A DNA stretch of 40,737 nt from Oscillospiraceae bacterium (GCA_015068985.1 SVJL01000009.1:1-40737); one strand, 5' to 3'; positions 16,278 to 26,255 are shown, counted from the stretch's first letter. The notes: a model not told the origin generated them from the letters alone. Numbers and translations: made by a program.

Positions 16278-17363
16278 TTATAATTTTGTTGCATTGGAGG
16301 TAAGATATTTGTTAACCATCATTGCAACTTTGAAGATTATGGCCTGATCAAAAATTCTCAGGTCAAGACCGGTAATTTTCTGGATTTTATCGAGTCTGTA
16401 AACAAGTGTGTTTCTGTGAACATAGAGCTGACGTGATGTTTCGGAAACATTGAGGTTATTTTCAAAGAATTTTTGGATTGTGAAAATAATTTCCTGATCC
16501 AGCTCATCAATGGAGCCTTTTTTGAACACTTCTGTGAGGAAGAGCTCGCAAAGAGTTGTGGGAAGCTGATAGATGAGTCGGCCAATGCCAAGGTCTTCGT
16601 AGCTGAGCACTTTCTTTTCGTCGTCAAAAACCTTGCCAACCTCAAGAGCAACTCTTGCTTCCTTATACGAACGGGCAATTTCTTTAATGTTGCCAACAAC
16701 TGTGCCAATGCCAACTGTTGCCGATGTCATAATTTCGGAATTGATGTTGTGGCAGATGTTTTTGGCAATGCCCTGAAGGTCTGAAAGCGAGGGGTCGCTG
16801 TCGAGCTCTTTTACAAGGGCAATGTTGTTTTCGTCAACGCTCACAATAAAGTCGTTTTGCTTGTTGGGATACATATTCTCTATGAGCTCAAGAACCGAAA
16901 AGTCGGTAACTTTGTCGGTCTGAATGAGGAATACAACCCTGCGTGATTCAATTGTGAGGTGAAGCTCTGCAGCTTTTGCCAAAACGTCGCCGGGCAGGAT
17001 GTTGTCCAAAAGAAAATTCTTTATAAAGTTGAGACGGTCGTGCTTGTCGTCATATAAAGATTTTACTGACGAAAAGCTAACCTGAAGAATGTCGGCATAG
17101 TTTCTTGCCAGTGAGTCGTCTCCTTTAACAAATATAATGTAGTCAATTTTGCCCATGGCAACAATCGGCTTGTAGGTAAAGCCGTTGTAGGTAAATGTGT
17201 CGATGTTGTCTTCAGTGAAGCTGAGCACACATTCGAGGTCTGCATTTGTGATGCAGTTGTCGGAAGATGCAATAACCATTCCGCCATCGGTTATGAGGCC
17301 GAGATCTCTGTTCATCACATCTTTCATCTGGTGAGTAATTTGCTGGAAATATCTTACGTTCAT
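16278..17363 (-). CDS. PucR/CdaR-type helix-turn-helix transcriptional regulator
   Basis: A 361-residue protein. The N-terminal part (about 1-110) resembles a sugar-diacid/CdaR-like sensing region. The middle (about 140-250) holds a GGDEF-like segment typical of this family. The C-terminal PucR HTH (about 300-355) reads NVSETSRQLYVHRNTLVYRL and DKIQKITGLDLR. Family members activate metabolic genes in response to small molecules. I start at the ATG at 17363 with GGAG 8 nt upstream; the GTG three codons earlier overlaps that site. It lies upstream of ftsE on the same strand, but its target is unknown. Confidence 0.88.
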   Translation of the reverse strand: MNVRYFQQITHQMKDVMNRDLGLITDGGMVIASSDNCITNADLECVLSFTEDNIDTFTYNGFTYKPIVAMGKIDYIIFVKGDDSLARNYADILQVSFSSVKSLYDDKHDRLNFIKNFLLDNILPGDVLAKAAELHLTIESRRVVFLIQTDKVTDFSVLELIENMYPNKQNDFIVSVDENNIALVKELDSDPSLSDLQGIAKNICHNINSEIMTSATVGIGTVVGNIKEIARSYKEARVALEVGKVFDDEKKVLSYEDLGIGRLIYQLPTTLCELFLTEVFKKGSIDELDQEIIFTIQKFFENNLNVSETSRQLYVHRNTLVYRLDKIQKITGLDLRIFDQAIIFKVAMMVNKYLTSNATKL

Positions 17364-17391
17364 TTTCGACACTCCGTTCTTATAATATATT

Positions 17392-17455
17392 AGCCTTTGT
17401 TTGTCTTCTGCGCCAAAATTCCATCAAAATCGGTTTCGATTAACTGCTGTCAGGC
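17392..17455. repeat. Deleted family B repeat
   Basis: AGCC at the left and CTGTCAGGCC at the right frame a segment, GTCTTCTGCGCCAAAATTCC, that resembles 980-1000 of the element at 891-1165. It appears to be an internally deleted copy upstream of the PucR-type gene. The weak similarity makes the boundaries approximate. Confidence 0.4.
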
Positions 17456-17672
17456 CAAGGTACATATTTTTGGACATATATATTATATTGTAATATTTTT
17501 TCGGCTTTTTTTCAAGAAAAACGTTTCAGTTTGGTATATATGTACAATAATCCGAAATAAACACCTTGCGATTTGTGCACAAACACCAGTTGAATTAGGC
17601 GGTATTTCTTCCGGAGACGATAAAACACATATAACACATCGTTTCTACGGCACTTCAATGTGTTAAAACCTT

Positions 17673-17717
17673 AGTCATTGGAGTATTATCCGGAGTTCAA
17701 ATAATGCTCCAATGGCT
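17673..17717. repeat. Short palindromic repeat, family B
   Basis: AGTCATTGGAGTATTAT (17673-17689) and ATAATGCTCCAATGGCT (17701-17717) form a 17-bp stem with two mismatches. The arms match the end of the repeat at 107-127. It lies in the 485-bp gap between the divergent PucR-type and parA genes. Apart from the two repeats, parS and the parA promoter, that gap shows nothing recognisable. Confidence 0.6.
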
Positions 17718-17801
17718 AGGCTTTTGAATCTGTTTTTGTTTCTTTTGCATCAAAAATATTAAAAATTTTGTTAATTTTTTATTCACAAAATTTTGAAAAA
17801 A

Positions 17802-17817
17802 TGTTCCATGTGGAACA
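17802..17817. promoter_or_regulatory. parS-like site in the parA promoter
   Basis: TGTTCCATGTGGAACA, one base from the perfect palindrome at 19612. It fits the Spo0J/ParB parS consensus (TGTTNCACGTGNAACA) at all but one position. It overlaps the predicted -35 region of parA, so ParB binding could repress parAB. Confidence 0.75.
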
Positions 17818-17832
17818 TTTTTGTGGTATACT
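17804..17832 (+). promoter_or_regulatory. parA promoter
   Basis: TATACT (17827-17832) is preceded by TGG, an extended -10 form. TTCCAT, 17 nt upstream, is a poor -35 and lies inside the parS-like site. Confidence 0.5.
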
Positions 17833-17857
17833 ATATAGAAAGAAAGGAGGATGCGTT

Positions 17858-18637
17858 ATGGGAAAATGCATATCCGTTGCCAATCAGAAAGGCGGCGTAG
17901 GAAAAACAACAACATCGGTTAATCTGGCATCGTGTCTTGGTGCAAACAAAAAGAAAGTGCTTTTAATCGATATGGATCCTCAGGGCAATGCATCCAGCGG
18001 CGTTGGTACAGACAAGGAATCGGTTGATGCCAGTGTGTATGATGTGCTCATAAATTCTGCACCTTTGAAAGATGTTATTGTCGAAACTGAATTTGACAAT
18101 TTGTGGCTTTGCCCATCTGCAATTGATGTTGCAGGAGCAGAAATCGAAATGGTCGACGTGGAAAAAAGAGAGTTTTTGATGAAAAATGCAATTGAACAAA
18201 TCAAAAACGAGTTTGATTACATAATCATTGATTGTCCCCCATCCCTCGGACTTCTCACACTTAATGCGTTTGTTGCGTCCGACAGTATCATTATGCCAAT
18301 ACAGTGCGAATATTACGCACTCGAGGGCCTCAGCCAGTTAACTGCAACTGTGAGAACTGTCAAAAAACAACTCAATCCGTCAATAGAGATTGAGGGTGTT
18401 CTTTTAACAATGTATGACGTGCGAACAAATCTGTCGCTTCTTGTTGCTCAGGAAGTGAAAAAATATTATGGAGATAAGCTGTACAAAACAGTTATTCCCC
18501 GTAATGTTCGCCTAAGTGAGGCACCCAGCTATGGTCAGCCAATCAATTATTATGACAAATCCTCCAAGGGAAGCGAATGTTATATGAAGCTTGCCAAAGA
18601 GGTAATAAAAATGAACAAAAAAACCGCCAAAAAATAA
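17858..18637 (+). CDS. Chromosome partitioning ATPase ParA (Soj)
   Basis: A 259-residue ParA/MinD-type ATPase. It has the deviant Walker A motif KGGVGKTT (about residues 10-17), the Walker A' region LLIDMDPQGNAS (about 35-46) and the Walker B-like DYIIIDCPPSLGLL (about 118-131). With ParB and parS it organises and segregates the origin region. The ATG at 17858 follows AAAGGAGG; the open frame upstream runs through parS and is not likely coding. parB follows 12 nt later. The length and the lack of an N-terminal HTH are typical of chromosomal, not plasmid P1-type, ParA. Confidence 0.95.
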   Translation: MGKCISVANQKGGVGKTTTSVNLASCLGANKKKVLLIDMDPQGNASSGVGTDKESVDASVYDVLINSAPLKDVIVETEFDNLWLCPSAIDVAGAEIEMVDVEKREFLMKNAIEQIKNEFDYIIIDCPPSLGLLTLNAFVASDSIIMPIQCEYYALEGLSQLTATVRTVKKQLNPSIEIEGVLLTMYDVRTNLSLLVAQEVKKYYGDKLYKTVIPRNVRLSEAPSYGQPINYYDKSSKGSECYMKLAKEVIKMNKKTAKK

Positions 18638-18649
18638 AGAGGTGAAGAT

Positions 18650-19519
18650 ATGGTAAAGAAAAAAGGCCTTGGAAAAGGCTTGGGAGCATTGCTCACCGAT
18701 GAAAATTCGTCGATTGATTCGGAATCTATAAGCGAAATCAAAATAATTGACATTGAACCAAATTCTGAACAGCCGCGAAAAGACTTTGATGACGAAAAGC
18801 TTGCAGAGCTTGCTGAATCAATAAAGCAGCACGGGGTTTTGTCGCCGATTCTTTTAACAGAATCGGACAATGGCTATTATCAGATTATAGCCGGCGAAAG
18901 AAGATGGCGTGCTTCAAAGCTTGCAGGACTAAAAACAATTCCTGCAATTGTTAAAAAAGCAGAAAACATAAAGGTGTTTGAGCTTGCATTGATAGAAAAC
19001 CTTCAACGTCAAGACCTCAACCCCATAGAAGAAGCCCTTGGTTATCGCAAGCTTATGACAGAATATGGCTTCACTCAAGAGCAAGTGAGCGAAAAAATGA
19101 GCAAAAGCCGTTCCGGCATTGCAAATTCTCTCAGGCTTTTGAATCTTCCTGATGTTGTTGTTGGTATGCTTGAGTCGGGCGAACTGTCGGTTGGTCACGC
19201 AAAGGTTCTTTTGTCTGTTTCTGATTCGGACAAGCTTGTTGAATATGCCAAAAAGGTTGTTGACAATGGCTTGAGTGTGAGAGAGCTCGAAGAAGAAATC
19301 AAAAATGTGCCCAAAGCACCCAAATCCAAAAAAGAAGTTGACTTAAATTTGAAGCTTGCATTTGAAACAATAGAAAAAAATGTAAGCTCAATTTTGGGGA
19401 CGAAGGTAAAAATAGCAGACAAAAACAACAAAGGAAAAATTCAGATTGAGTATTATTCTGCAAAAGATTTGGAAAGAATAATAAAAATTATTGAAAAGTG
19501 CGAAAAAAACGACCTTTAA
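18650..19519 (+). CDS. Chromosome partitioning protein ParB (Spo0J)
   Basis: A 289-residue ParB family CTPase and DNA clamp. The N-terminus carries the ParA-stimulating basic motif KKKGLGKGLGALL. The CTP-binding region includes GERRWRASK (about residues 84-92) and ENLQRQDLNPIEEALGY (about 119-135). The HTH for parS is TQEQVSEKMSKSRSGIANSL (about 145-164), and a C-terminal dimerisation segment follows. parS sites flank parAB on both sides (17802 and 19612), which supports local loading. It is probably cotranscribed with parA. Confidence 0.95.
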   Translation: MVKKKGLGKGLGALLTDENSSIDSESISEIKIIDIEPNSEQPRKDFDDEKLAELAESIKQHGVLSPILLTESDNGYYQIIAGERRWRASKLAGLKTIPAIVKKAENIKVFELALIENLQRQDLNPIEEALGYRKLMTEYGFTQEQVSEKMSKSRSGIANSLRLLNLPDVVVGMLESGELSVGHAKVLLSVSDSDKLVEYAKKVVDNGLSVRELEEEIKNVPKAPKSKKEVDLNLKLAFETIEKNVSSILGTKVKIADKNNKGKIQIEYYSAKDLERIIKIIEKCEKNDL

Positions 19520-19611
19520 AATTGAGCTGTGTTCAACAAATGGAAAGTGGGTAAGATGATTTTACGTCGAAAGACTAAACCTTGGCAGAATTTAATTTTG
19601 AAGGAATTTTT

Positions 19612-19627
19612 TGTTCCACGTGGAACA
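19612..19627. promoter_or_regulatory. parS site
   Basis: TGTTCCACGTGGAACA is a perfect 16-bp palindrome and fits the parS consensus. It lies 21 nt before the start of the small membrane protein gene, in its leader. Confidence 0.88.
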
Positions 19628-19647
19628 AAACGGAGGAAAATGACAAA

Positions 19648-20046
19648 ATGAAGCAAAATACAAAATTTTTATGGATTTATGTGAGCATTCTGTTTTCTTT
19701 TGCACTTATCCTGATTTTATTTGCAGGAGTGAGCAGAAATTTTGACACAGAGCAAAAAGAGGGTCTAAAAAATGACATTGCTGCTCTGTCGGCTCAGAAT
19801 ACTCAACTGAAAAACGAAAATGCAATTTTGAACGAACAGATTGCAGCAACAGTTGCAGAAAACGAAATGTTAAAACAAAATGACGCAAAAGCAGCAAATG
19901 TTGAAGCAGTTTTAACTCAGGCTTTGGCTCTTTATGATGAAGACAAAAAGGATGAGGCGAAAGATGCTCTTGCATCTGTTGATGCTGCAGCACTCACTCA
20001 GAGTCAGCAGTATATATATAATATGATAGTAAATGACAAACAATAA
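19648..20046 (+). CDS. Small membrane-anchored coiled-coil protein
   Basis: A 132-residue protein I do not recognise as a named family. One N-terminal membrane segment (about 7-28, FLWIYVSILFSFALILILFA) is followed by a coiled coil (about 35-80, NDIAALSAQNTQLKNENAIL). A C-terminal segment (about 85-130) is alanine-rich and TPR-like (LTQALALYDEDKKDEAKDAL). The topology suggests the helical part faces outside or the cytoplasm next to the membrane; the orientation is not clear. The start at 19648 has GGAGG 11 nt upstream. A parS site sits just upstream, and serS follows 29 nt downstream. Confidence 0.8.
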   Translation: MKQNTKFLWIYVSILFSFALILILFAGVSRNFDTEQKEGLKNDIAALSAQNTQLKNENAILNEQIAATVAENEMLKQNDAKAANVEAVLTQALALYDEDKKDEAKDALASVDAAALTQSQQYIYNMIVNDKQ

Positions 20047-20075
20047 ACGCCACACAAGAAAGGAATGTATGATAA

Positions 20076-21347
<1,272 letters not shown>

Positions 21348-21355
21348 AAATGTTA

Positions 21356-21400
21356 AAATTGCACAAAAAACCGACCGGTTTTTTGTGCAATTTATTTTTT
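21356..21400 (+). terminator. Rho-independent terminator after serS
   Basis: AAATTGCACAAAAAACC pairs with GGTTTTTTGTGCAATTT (17 bp, 4-nt loop) and TATTTTTT follows. Confidence 0.92.
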
Positions 21401-21409
21401 GAAAAAGGG

Positions 21410-21438
21410 TTGCTTTCTTGACTCAATAGTGCTATTAT
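21410..21438 (+). promoter_or_regulatory. Promoter of the ABC exporter genes
   Basis: TTGCTT (21410-21415), a 17-nt spacer and TATTAT (21433-21438), 42 nt upstream of the start. Confidence 0.5.
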
Positions 21439-21480
21439 ATCAGCGAATTTACAAATCCTTTTAATAAATGGGGTGTTTAT

Positions 21481-23274
21481 ATGAACGCTTTAAAATGGCT
21501 ATGGGGATATGTGAAAAAATATAGACTGAGCATACTTTTCACCTTGCTGCTCACAGCAGTGTTTATAGTGTGTGCATTTGTCATTCCGGTTGTTTTGGGA
21601 CGAATTGTTGACGACGTTATATACGGCGGCAATACCGGTCTCTTATTTTTTTACTCAATTTTATTGCTGGCATCGGTTGGCGTTAAAGAGCTTGTTATCT
21701 ATGCCCGTCAGATAACCGTAGAGAATTTTACGCAAAATGTTATAAGAGCAATAAGAAACAAACTCTACGGCAAACTTCAGGAGCTGGACTGCTCATATTT
21801 CGACAAAACCCGAAAAGGCGACATTATGAGTCGTCTGACAATGGACACAGATGCCATAAGGGTGCTTTTGTCAAGCACCTTGCCGGGACTTATCGATCAG
21901 GTGTTTTTTATTGTTATTGGTGTGGGAATAATGTATGAGGCAAGTCCGCTTCTTACAATACTTTTGATTTCCACCTCTCCCTTTATTGCATTCTTTGCAT
22001 ACTTTCTTGCAAAATACATAAAGCACGATTTTATTGCTATGCGCGAAAGCAACTCGAAGCTCAACACTGTTGTTGCCGAAAACATTTCGGGCAACCGTGT
22101 TGTTAAAGCATATGCAAAGGAAGAGTATGAAATAGAAAAGTTTGAAAAGTGCAACGAAGATTATAAAGATTCCTTTATGGCACACATTAAAACCTGGATA
22201 AAATATGCACCGACGATGCTTTTCTTTGTTAATCTTACCTATTTTATATTCATTGTTGTTGGCGGGAAGCTGGTTATTGATAAAGCAATAACCATTGGTC
22301 AGTTCACAATTTTTAACGGGTGCTTGTGGTGTATAACATCACCAATGTCAAGCGTTGGCAACATAATCAACCAGTTTCAGCAGTTTAATGCAAGTTCACT
22401 CAAAATCCGCCAGCTTGAAGACGAACAGTCCAAAATTGAAAACCGCAATGTCAAAAAACGTGACACAGGCATCAGCGGCAAAATACAGTTTAAAAATGTT
22501 ACTTTCTCCTACGATGGTGACAGAGTGCTCAAAAATGTGAATTTTACGGTCAACCCCGGCGAAACTCTGGCAATTATCGGTCCCACCGGTTCGGGCAAAT
22601 CTACGGTTATTAACCTTATTAATCGTTTTTATGATCCCACACACGGCACTGTGTATATTGATGATGTAAACATTAAAAACATCGACCTTAAAACCCTTAG
22701 AAAAAATGTTGCCAGTGCAATGCAGGATGTGTTCCTTTTTTCCGACACGGTTAAAAACAACATTGCCTACGGAGCACCAAATGCCACCTATGAAGACGTG
22801 GAACGTGTGGCAAAGGCTGCCAATGCCCACGACTTTATCGAAAAAATGTCGGACGGCTACGACACGATGGTTGGTGAGCGCGGCGTTGGTCTTTCGGGCG
22901 GTCAGAGGCAAAGAATATCTCTTGCAAGAGCACTTCTCAAAAACCCGTCGATTCTTATTCTCGACGATACCACATCTGCTCTTGATATGGAAACGGAATA
23001 TAACATTCAGGAAAACCTGAAAGAAACTCTCAAAACAAAAATTATCATTGCCCATCGCATATCATCGGTTAAAAATGCCGACCTGATATTGGTGCTCAAT
23101 CACGGTAACCTCATAGAATGGGGCACCCACGATGAGCTCATTGCTCTGGGCGGCTACTATAAGGGTGTGTTCGATCACCAGTTTGGTGACTTCAACAGTG
23201 CACCAAGCTATCACATTTCGCATCCTGCCAAGATTGGTGTTGGCAACAAGGGGGGTGAGGCAAATGGCAATTAA
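21481..23274 (+). CDS. ABC exporter half-transporter, degenerate-site subunit
   Basis: A 597-residue type IV ABC exporter half with six membrane helices (about residues 15-310) and a C-terminal ATPase. Walker A is GPTGSGKST (about 367-375), the signature LSGGQRQRISLARALL is canonical, and Walker B is ILILDDTTSALD. The residue after the Walker B aspartate is Asp496, not the catalytic Glu. That is the mark of the non-hydrolysing site in heterodimeric exporters such as BmrCD or TM287/288. The partner is the next gene, which overlaps by 11 nt. The substrate is unknown; drugs, lipids or peptides are possible. Confidence 0.93.
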   Translation: MNALKWLWGYVKKYRLSILFTLLLTAVFIVCAFVIPVVLGRIVDDVIYGGNTGLLFFYSILLLASVGVKELVIYARQITVENFTQNVIRAIRNKLYGKLQELDCSYFDKTRKGDIMSRLTMDTDAIRVLLSSTLPGLIDQVFFIVIGVGIMYEASPLLTILLISTSPFIAFFAYFLAKYIKHDFIAMRESNSKLNTVVAENISGNRVVKAYAKEEYEIEKFEKCNEDYKDSFMAHIKTWIKYAPTMLFFVNLTYFIFIVVGGKLVIDKAITIGQFTIFNGCLWCITSPMSSVGNIINQFQQFNASSLKIRQLEDEQSKIENRNVKKRDTGISGKIQFKNVTFSYDGDRVLKNVNFTVNPGETLAIIGPTGSGKSTVINLINRFYDPTHGTVYIDDVNIKNIDLKTLRKNVASAMQDVFLFSDTVKNNIAYGAPNATYEDVERVAKAANAHDFIEKMSDGYDTMVGERGVGLSGGQRQRISLARALLKNPSILILDDTTSALDMETEYNIQENLKETLKTKIIIAHRISSVKNADLILVLNHGNLIEWGTHDELIALGGYYKGVFDHQFGDFNSAPSYHISHPAKIGVGNKGGEANGN

Positions 23275-25051
23275 CAGATACGACAAAGACGAAGAATTGA
23301 ATGTAAGGGTAGACTTTTCATATTTTTCTATGCTGAAAAAATATGTTGCTCCCTACATCGGCAAAATTATTGCCATTGTGCTTGTTATGTTTGCAATTGC
23401 ATTTTTGGAACTTTTGCCTCCGTATTTTATCAGTCTTGTGCTGGACAAGTGCCTTCCCAACAAAGACTATGCACTCTTATTCAAGCTTGGTGCGGTTCTT
23501 GTTGTGTCCTTTGCCGTTGTGCTTGTGTGTCAGCGAATCCGTCCCAGAATTGCCCACACAATGTCGATGAACATAATAAAAGATGTGCGTTCCGACCTGT
23601 TTAGGCATATGCAGCATTTGCCACTTTCGTTTTTCGATTCCAGACCTCACGGCAAAATTCTTGTGAGAGTTGTAAACTATGTAAACACAATTGCAAACCT
23701 TCTGTCCAACGGTATTTTCGATATGATAACAAACGTGTTCAAAATGTTTGTTATTGTGGGATTTATGTTTGCAATGGATGTTAAGTTCACTTTTGTTTGT
23801 TTAATTGGTCTGCCGTTGTTTGTTGTGGTGCTGTTTATTATCAAAACCCACCATCGTAAAGCCTGGCAGAAATACTCGGCAAAACAGAGTAACCTCAATG
23901 CCTACATTCAGGAAAGTATATCAGGTATGAAAATCACCCAGTCCTTTGCAAGAGAAGAAGAAAACGCAGAGATTTTTGACGGACTTTGCGGTGAATCAAA
24001 AAAATACTGGATGCGTTCTGTGTTTATTGGCGGTGCGACCGCAAGGTTTGTTAACCTGCTTTCAACCATCACCCTGACTGCCATCTATGCTTTCGGCGTT
24101 GGAAGAATCAGCGGCGGAGAGCTTATGGTGGGCACACTGATTGGCTTTGCGTCTTACGTTAGCCGTTTTTGGGAGCCTGTTATAGTGCTGACCAATTTCT
24201 ATAATGAAATTGTGAACTGCGGAGCATATATTGAACGTATTTTCCAGATGATGGATGAGCCTCTTGTTATTGAAGATTTGCCCGACGCCGAGCCAATAGG
24301 TAACATAGAGGGCAGAGTGTCGTTTAATAATGTTACCTTTGCCTATGAAAAAGGCTTGCCAAACATATTGGAAAACGTAAGCTTCAATGTTGCAAAAGGC
24401 GAAACAATTGCTCTTGTTGGCCCCACCGGAGCCGGAAAATCGACGGTTATTAATCTGCTTGCCCGCTTCTATGACATTCAGGGCGGCACCATAACTGTTG
24501 ACGAAAAAGACATTAAGCACGCAACACTTCATTCACTCAGAAGTCAGATGGGAATTATGCTTCAAGACAGTTTTCTGTTTTCGGGCACAATTGCCGACAA
24601 CATTCGCTACTCAAAGCTTGATGCCACCGATGAGGAAGTTATTGAGGCATCAAAGGCGGTTTGCGCTCACGACTTTATAATGGAATTTCCCGATGGCTAC
24701 AATACTGTTGTGACCGAGGGCGGATCGTCCCTTTCGGCAGGTCAGAAGCAGCTTATAGCATTTGCAAGAGCTCTTCTTGCCGATCCAGCAATTCTTATTT
24801 TAGACGAGGCAACCTCCAGCATCGACACCGAAACAGAAATTGCACTTCAAAAAGGCTTGGAGAGGCTATTGGAGGGCAGAACCTCGTTTATTATTGCTCA
24901 CCGTCTTTCTACCATCAAAAACAGCTCTCGCATAATGTATATTGCCAACAAATCCATTGCCGAATGTGGCACTCACGACGAGCTTTTGGAAAAAGGCGGA
25001 AAGTATGCCGAGCTTTATATGGCACAATATAAATTTTTGGAGAATCTATAA
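23264..25051 (+). CDS. ABC exporter half-transporter, catalytic-site subunit
   Basis: A 595-residue ABC exporter half with an N-terminal membrane domain (about 20-320) and ATPase. Walker A is GPTGAGKST and Walker B is ILILDEATSSID, with Glu515 as catalytic base. The signature is LSAGQKQLIAFARALL (about 490-505), in which the second position is Ala instead of Gly. In a head-to-tail dimer this altered signature would face the Asp-containing site of the partner, so the two changes complement each other. The ATG at 23264 has GGGGGTGAGG upstream and overlaps the first gene. A family A-like repeat begins right at the stop codon. Confidence 0.93.
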   Translation: MAINRYDKDEELNVRVDFSYFSMLKKYVAPYIGKIIAIVLVMFAIAFLELLPPYFISLVLDKCLPNKDYALLFKLGAVLVVSFAVVLVCQRIRPRIAHTMSMNIIKDVRSDLFRHMQHLPLSFFDSRPHGKILVRVVNYVNTIANLLSNGIFDMITNVFKMFVIVGFMFAMDVKFTFVCLIGLPLFVVVLFIIKTHHRKAWQKYSAKQSNLNAYIQESISGMKITQSFAREEENAEIFDGLCGESKKYWMRSVFIGGATARFVNLLSTITLTAIYAFGVGRISGGELMVGTLIGFASYVSRFWEPVIVLTNFYNEIVNCGAYIERIFQMMDEPLVIEDLPDAEPIGNIEGRVSFNNVTFAYEKGLPNILENVSFNVAKGETIALVGPTGAGKSTVINLLARFYDIQGGTITVDEKDIKHATLHSLRSQMGIMLQDSFLFSGTIADNIRYSKLDATDEEVIEASKAVCAHDFIMEFPDGYNTVVTEGGSSLSAGQKQLIAFARALLADPAILILDEATSSIDTETEIALQKGLERLLEGRTSFIIAHRLSTIKNSSRIMYIANKSIAECGTHDELLEKGGKYAELYMAQYKFLENL

Positions 25052-25440
25052 TAAGATGTATTCTATGAAGGAATAATTTAATATATTTTCCGCCAATTTG
25101 CCAACCATATGCTTTTCTTCACTTTCGTTGCTTATCTTGCCTACGGCATTTTAAAAATCCGCATTTTTTGCCGAACGAAAATTAAACTCCGGCTGTCAGC
25201 CGTCGGACAAAATTTTCTAAATCAATGCAGTGAAGCGGGATTTGATTCTGCATTGATTTTCGGCAAAAAAATTTGATTTTTAAAACCGATAAACAAAGCC
25301 GTTTCGGAAAGCATATGATTGGCTTATTAGTGCGCAAATTAAAGGTTTCGCACAAACCAAAAGTTCGTTTAAGTTCTCGAAGCAACCTATGAGTACGGTT
25401 TAAAAATTTTATTTTTCCAATATGCACCTTGCAACATCAA
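25052..25440. repeat. Mosaic repeat region, family A-related, left of the DUF1292 gene
   Basis: TAAGATGTATTCTATGAAGG at the left resembles the family A end TAAGATGGATGCTGTGAAGG. The interior at about 25125-25300 is a diverged inverted copy of about 26045-26217. The segment at 25385-25440 is an inverted copy of 4935-4995 in family A copy 1. Internal stems include AATCAATGCA with TGCATTGATT. No gene fits. Confidence 0.65.
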
Positions 25441-25462
25441 ATACCACCTTAAAACAAATTGC

Positions 25463-25491
25463 TTGCATAAACTGCGGCAATCTGCTATAAT
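25463..25491 (+). promoter_or_regulatory. Promoter of the DUF1292 gene
   Basis: TTGCAT (25463-25468), a 17-nt spacer and TATAAT (25486-25491), with TGC directly before the -10 (extended -10). TAGGAG then precedes the ATG. Confidence 0.7.
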
Positions 25492-25523
25492 GATAAAAAA
25501 TAATGTTAGGAGATTTTTACAAT

Positions 25524-25811
25524 ATGAGCGAACAGAACTATAATCCCAATGAAGAAATTGAAACAATAATGCTTGATTTTGATAACGGCGAAGAGTGCGA
25601 ATGTGCACCGGTTTGTATTTTTGAAGCAGACGGCAAAGAATATATTGGCCTTATTCCTGTTGATTGTCCGGAGGGCGAAGAAGAGGTATATATTTACCGT
25701 TTCAGCGAAGACGAAGACGGCAACTCTGTTATCGAAAACATTGAAAATGACGAAGAATACGACGCTGCAGCAGATGCGTTTGATGCATGGCTTGAAGCTC
25801 AGGCAGAATAA
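25524..25811 (+). CDS. DUF1292 family protein (YrzB-like)
   Basis: A 95-residue, strongly acidic protein of the DUF1292 family, found widely in Firmicutes, with no settled function. The pattern is typical: ETIMLDFDNGEECECAPVCI, DGKEYIGLIPV, and EEEVYIYRFSEDEDGN (about residues 12-75), ending in an acidic helix. I start at 25524, where TAGGAG is well placed; the ATG seven codons earlier has no site. It has its own promoter and terminator. It is unusual in lying between two long inverted repeats. Confidence 0.85.
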   Translation: MSEQNYNPNEEIETIMLDFDNGEECECAPVCIFEADGKEYIGLIPVDCPEGEEEVYIYRFSEDEDGNSVIENIENDEEYDAAADAFDAWLEAQAE

Positions 25812-25823
25812 GACAAAAATCAG

Positions 25824-25863
25824 GCACCCCGAATCGGAATTGACGATTCGGGGTGCTTTTTGT
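25824..25863 (+). terminator. Terminator of the DUF1292 gene
   Basis: GCACCCCGAATCG (25824-25836) pairs with CGATTCGGGGTGC (25844-25856), 13 bp, followed by TTTTTGTTT. Confidence 0.92.
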
Positions 25864-25904
25864 TTATATAAAAAAGAATTTTTAAAAAAATCGGAGTTTG
25901 AATA

Positions 25905-26255
25905 AATGTATATTTTTCTTCGCTATCGGCTAGGAATGGCTTGCTCCGCTACGGTGCGAAGCTGAGTCGTAGAAGCAGACGACGTCGCTGTGAAAAACAC
26001 ACATTTATTTTCTCGCACATACATCGCTAATCAACTGCTTTTGTGCGTATTTGCTTATCGGTTTTAAAAATCAAATTTTTTGCCGAAAATCAATGCAAAA
26101 TCAGTTTCCGATACATTGCATTGATTTAGAAAATTCTGTTCGACGGCTTATAGCCGGAGTTAATTTTCGTTCGGCAAAAAATGCAGATTTTTAAAATGCC
26201 AAGGGCAAGATAAGCACCGGAAGCTAAAAAAGCAGTTGATTGGCATAGAATACGC
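25905..26255. repeat. Mosaic repeat region right of the DUF1292 gene
   Basis: About 26045-26217 is the inverted counterpart of 25125-25300, with shared blocks such as TTGCCGAAAATCAATGCA and AATTTTCGTTCGGCAAAAAA. It ends with CATAGAATAC (26240-26249), which complements GTATTCTATG at the left end of the other region, so the two may be ends of one compound element. It also carries the TTTTTAAAATGCC...GGCAAGATAAGCAC module. No gene. Confidence 0.6.

Noticed and set aside
20047-20075. T-box riboswitch before serS
   Set aside because: Only 29 nt separate serS from the upstream gene, and no T-box sequence is visible.
25182-25427. Open frame in the repeat left of the DUF1292 gene
   Set aside because: It lies in palindromic repeat DNA with no ribosome binding site; the sequence is explained as repeat copies.
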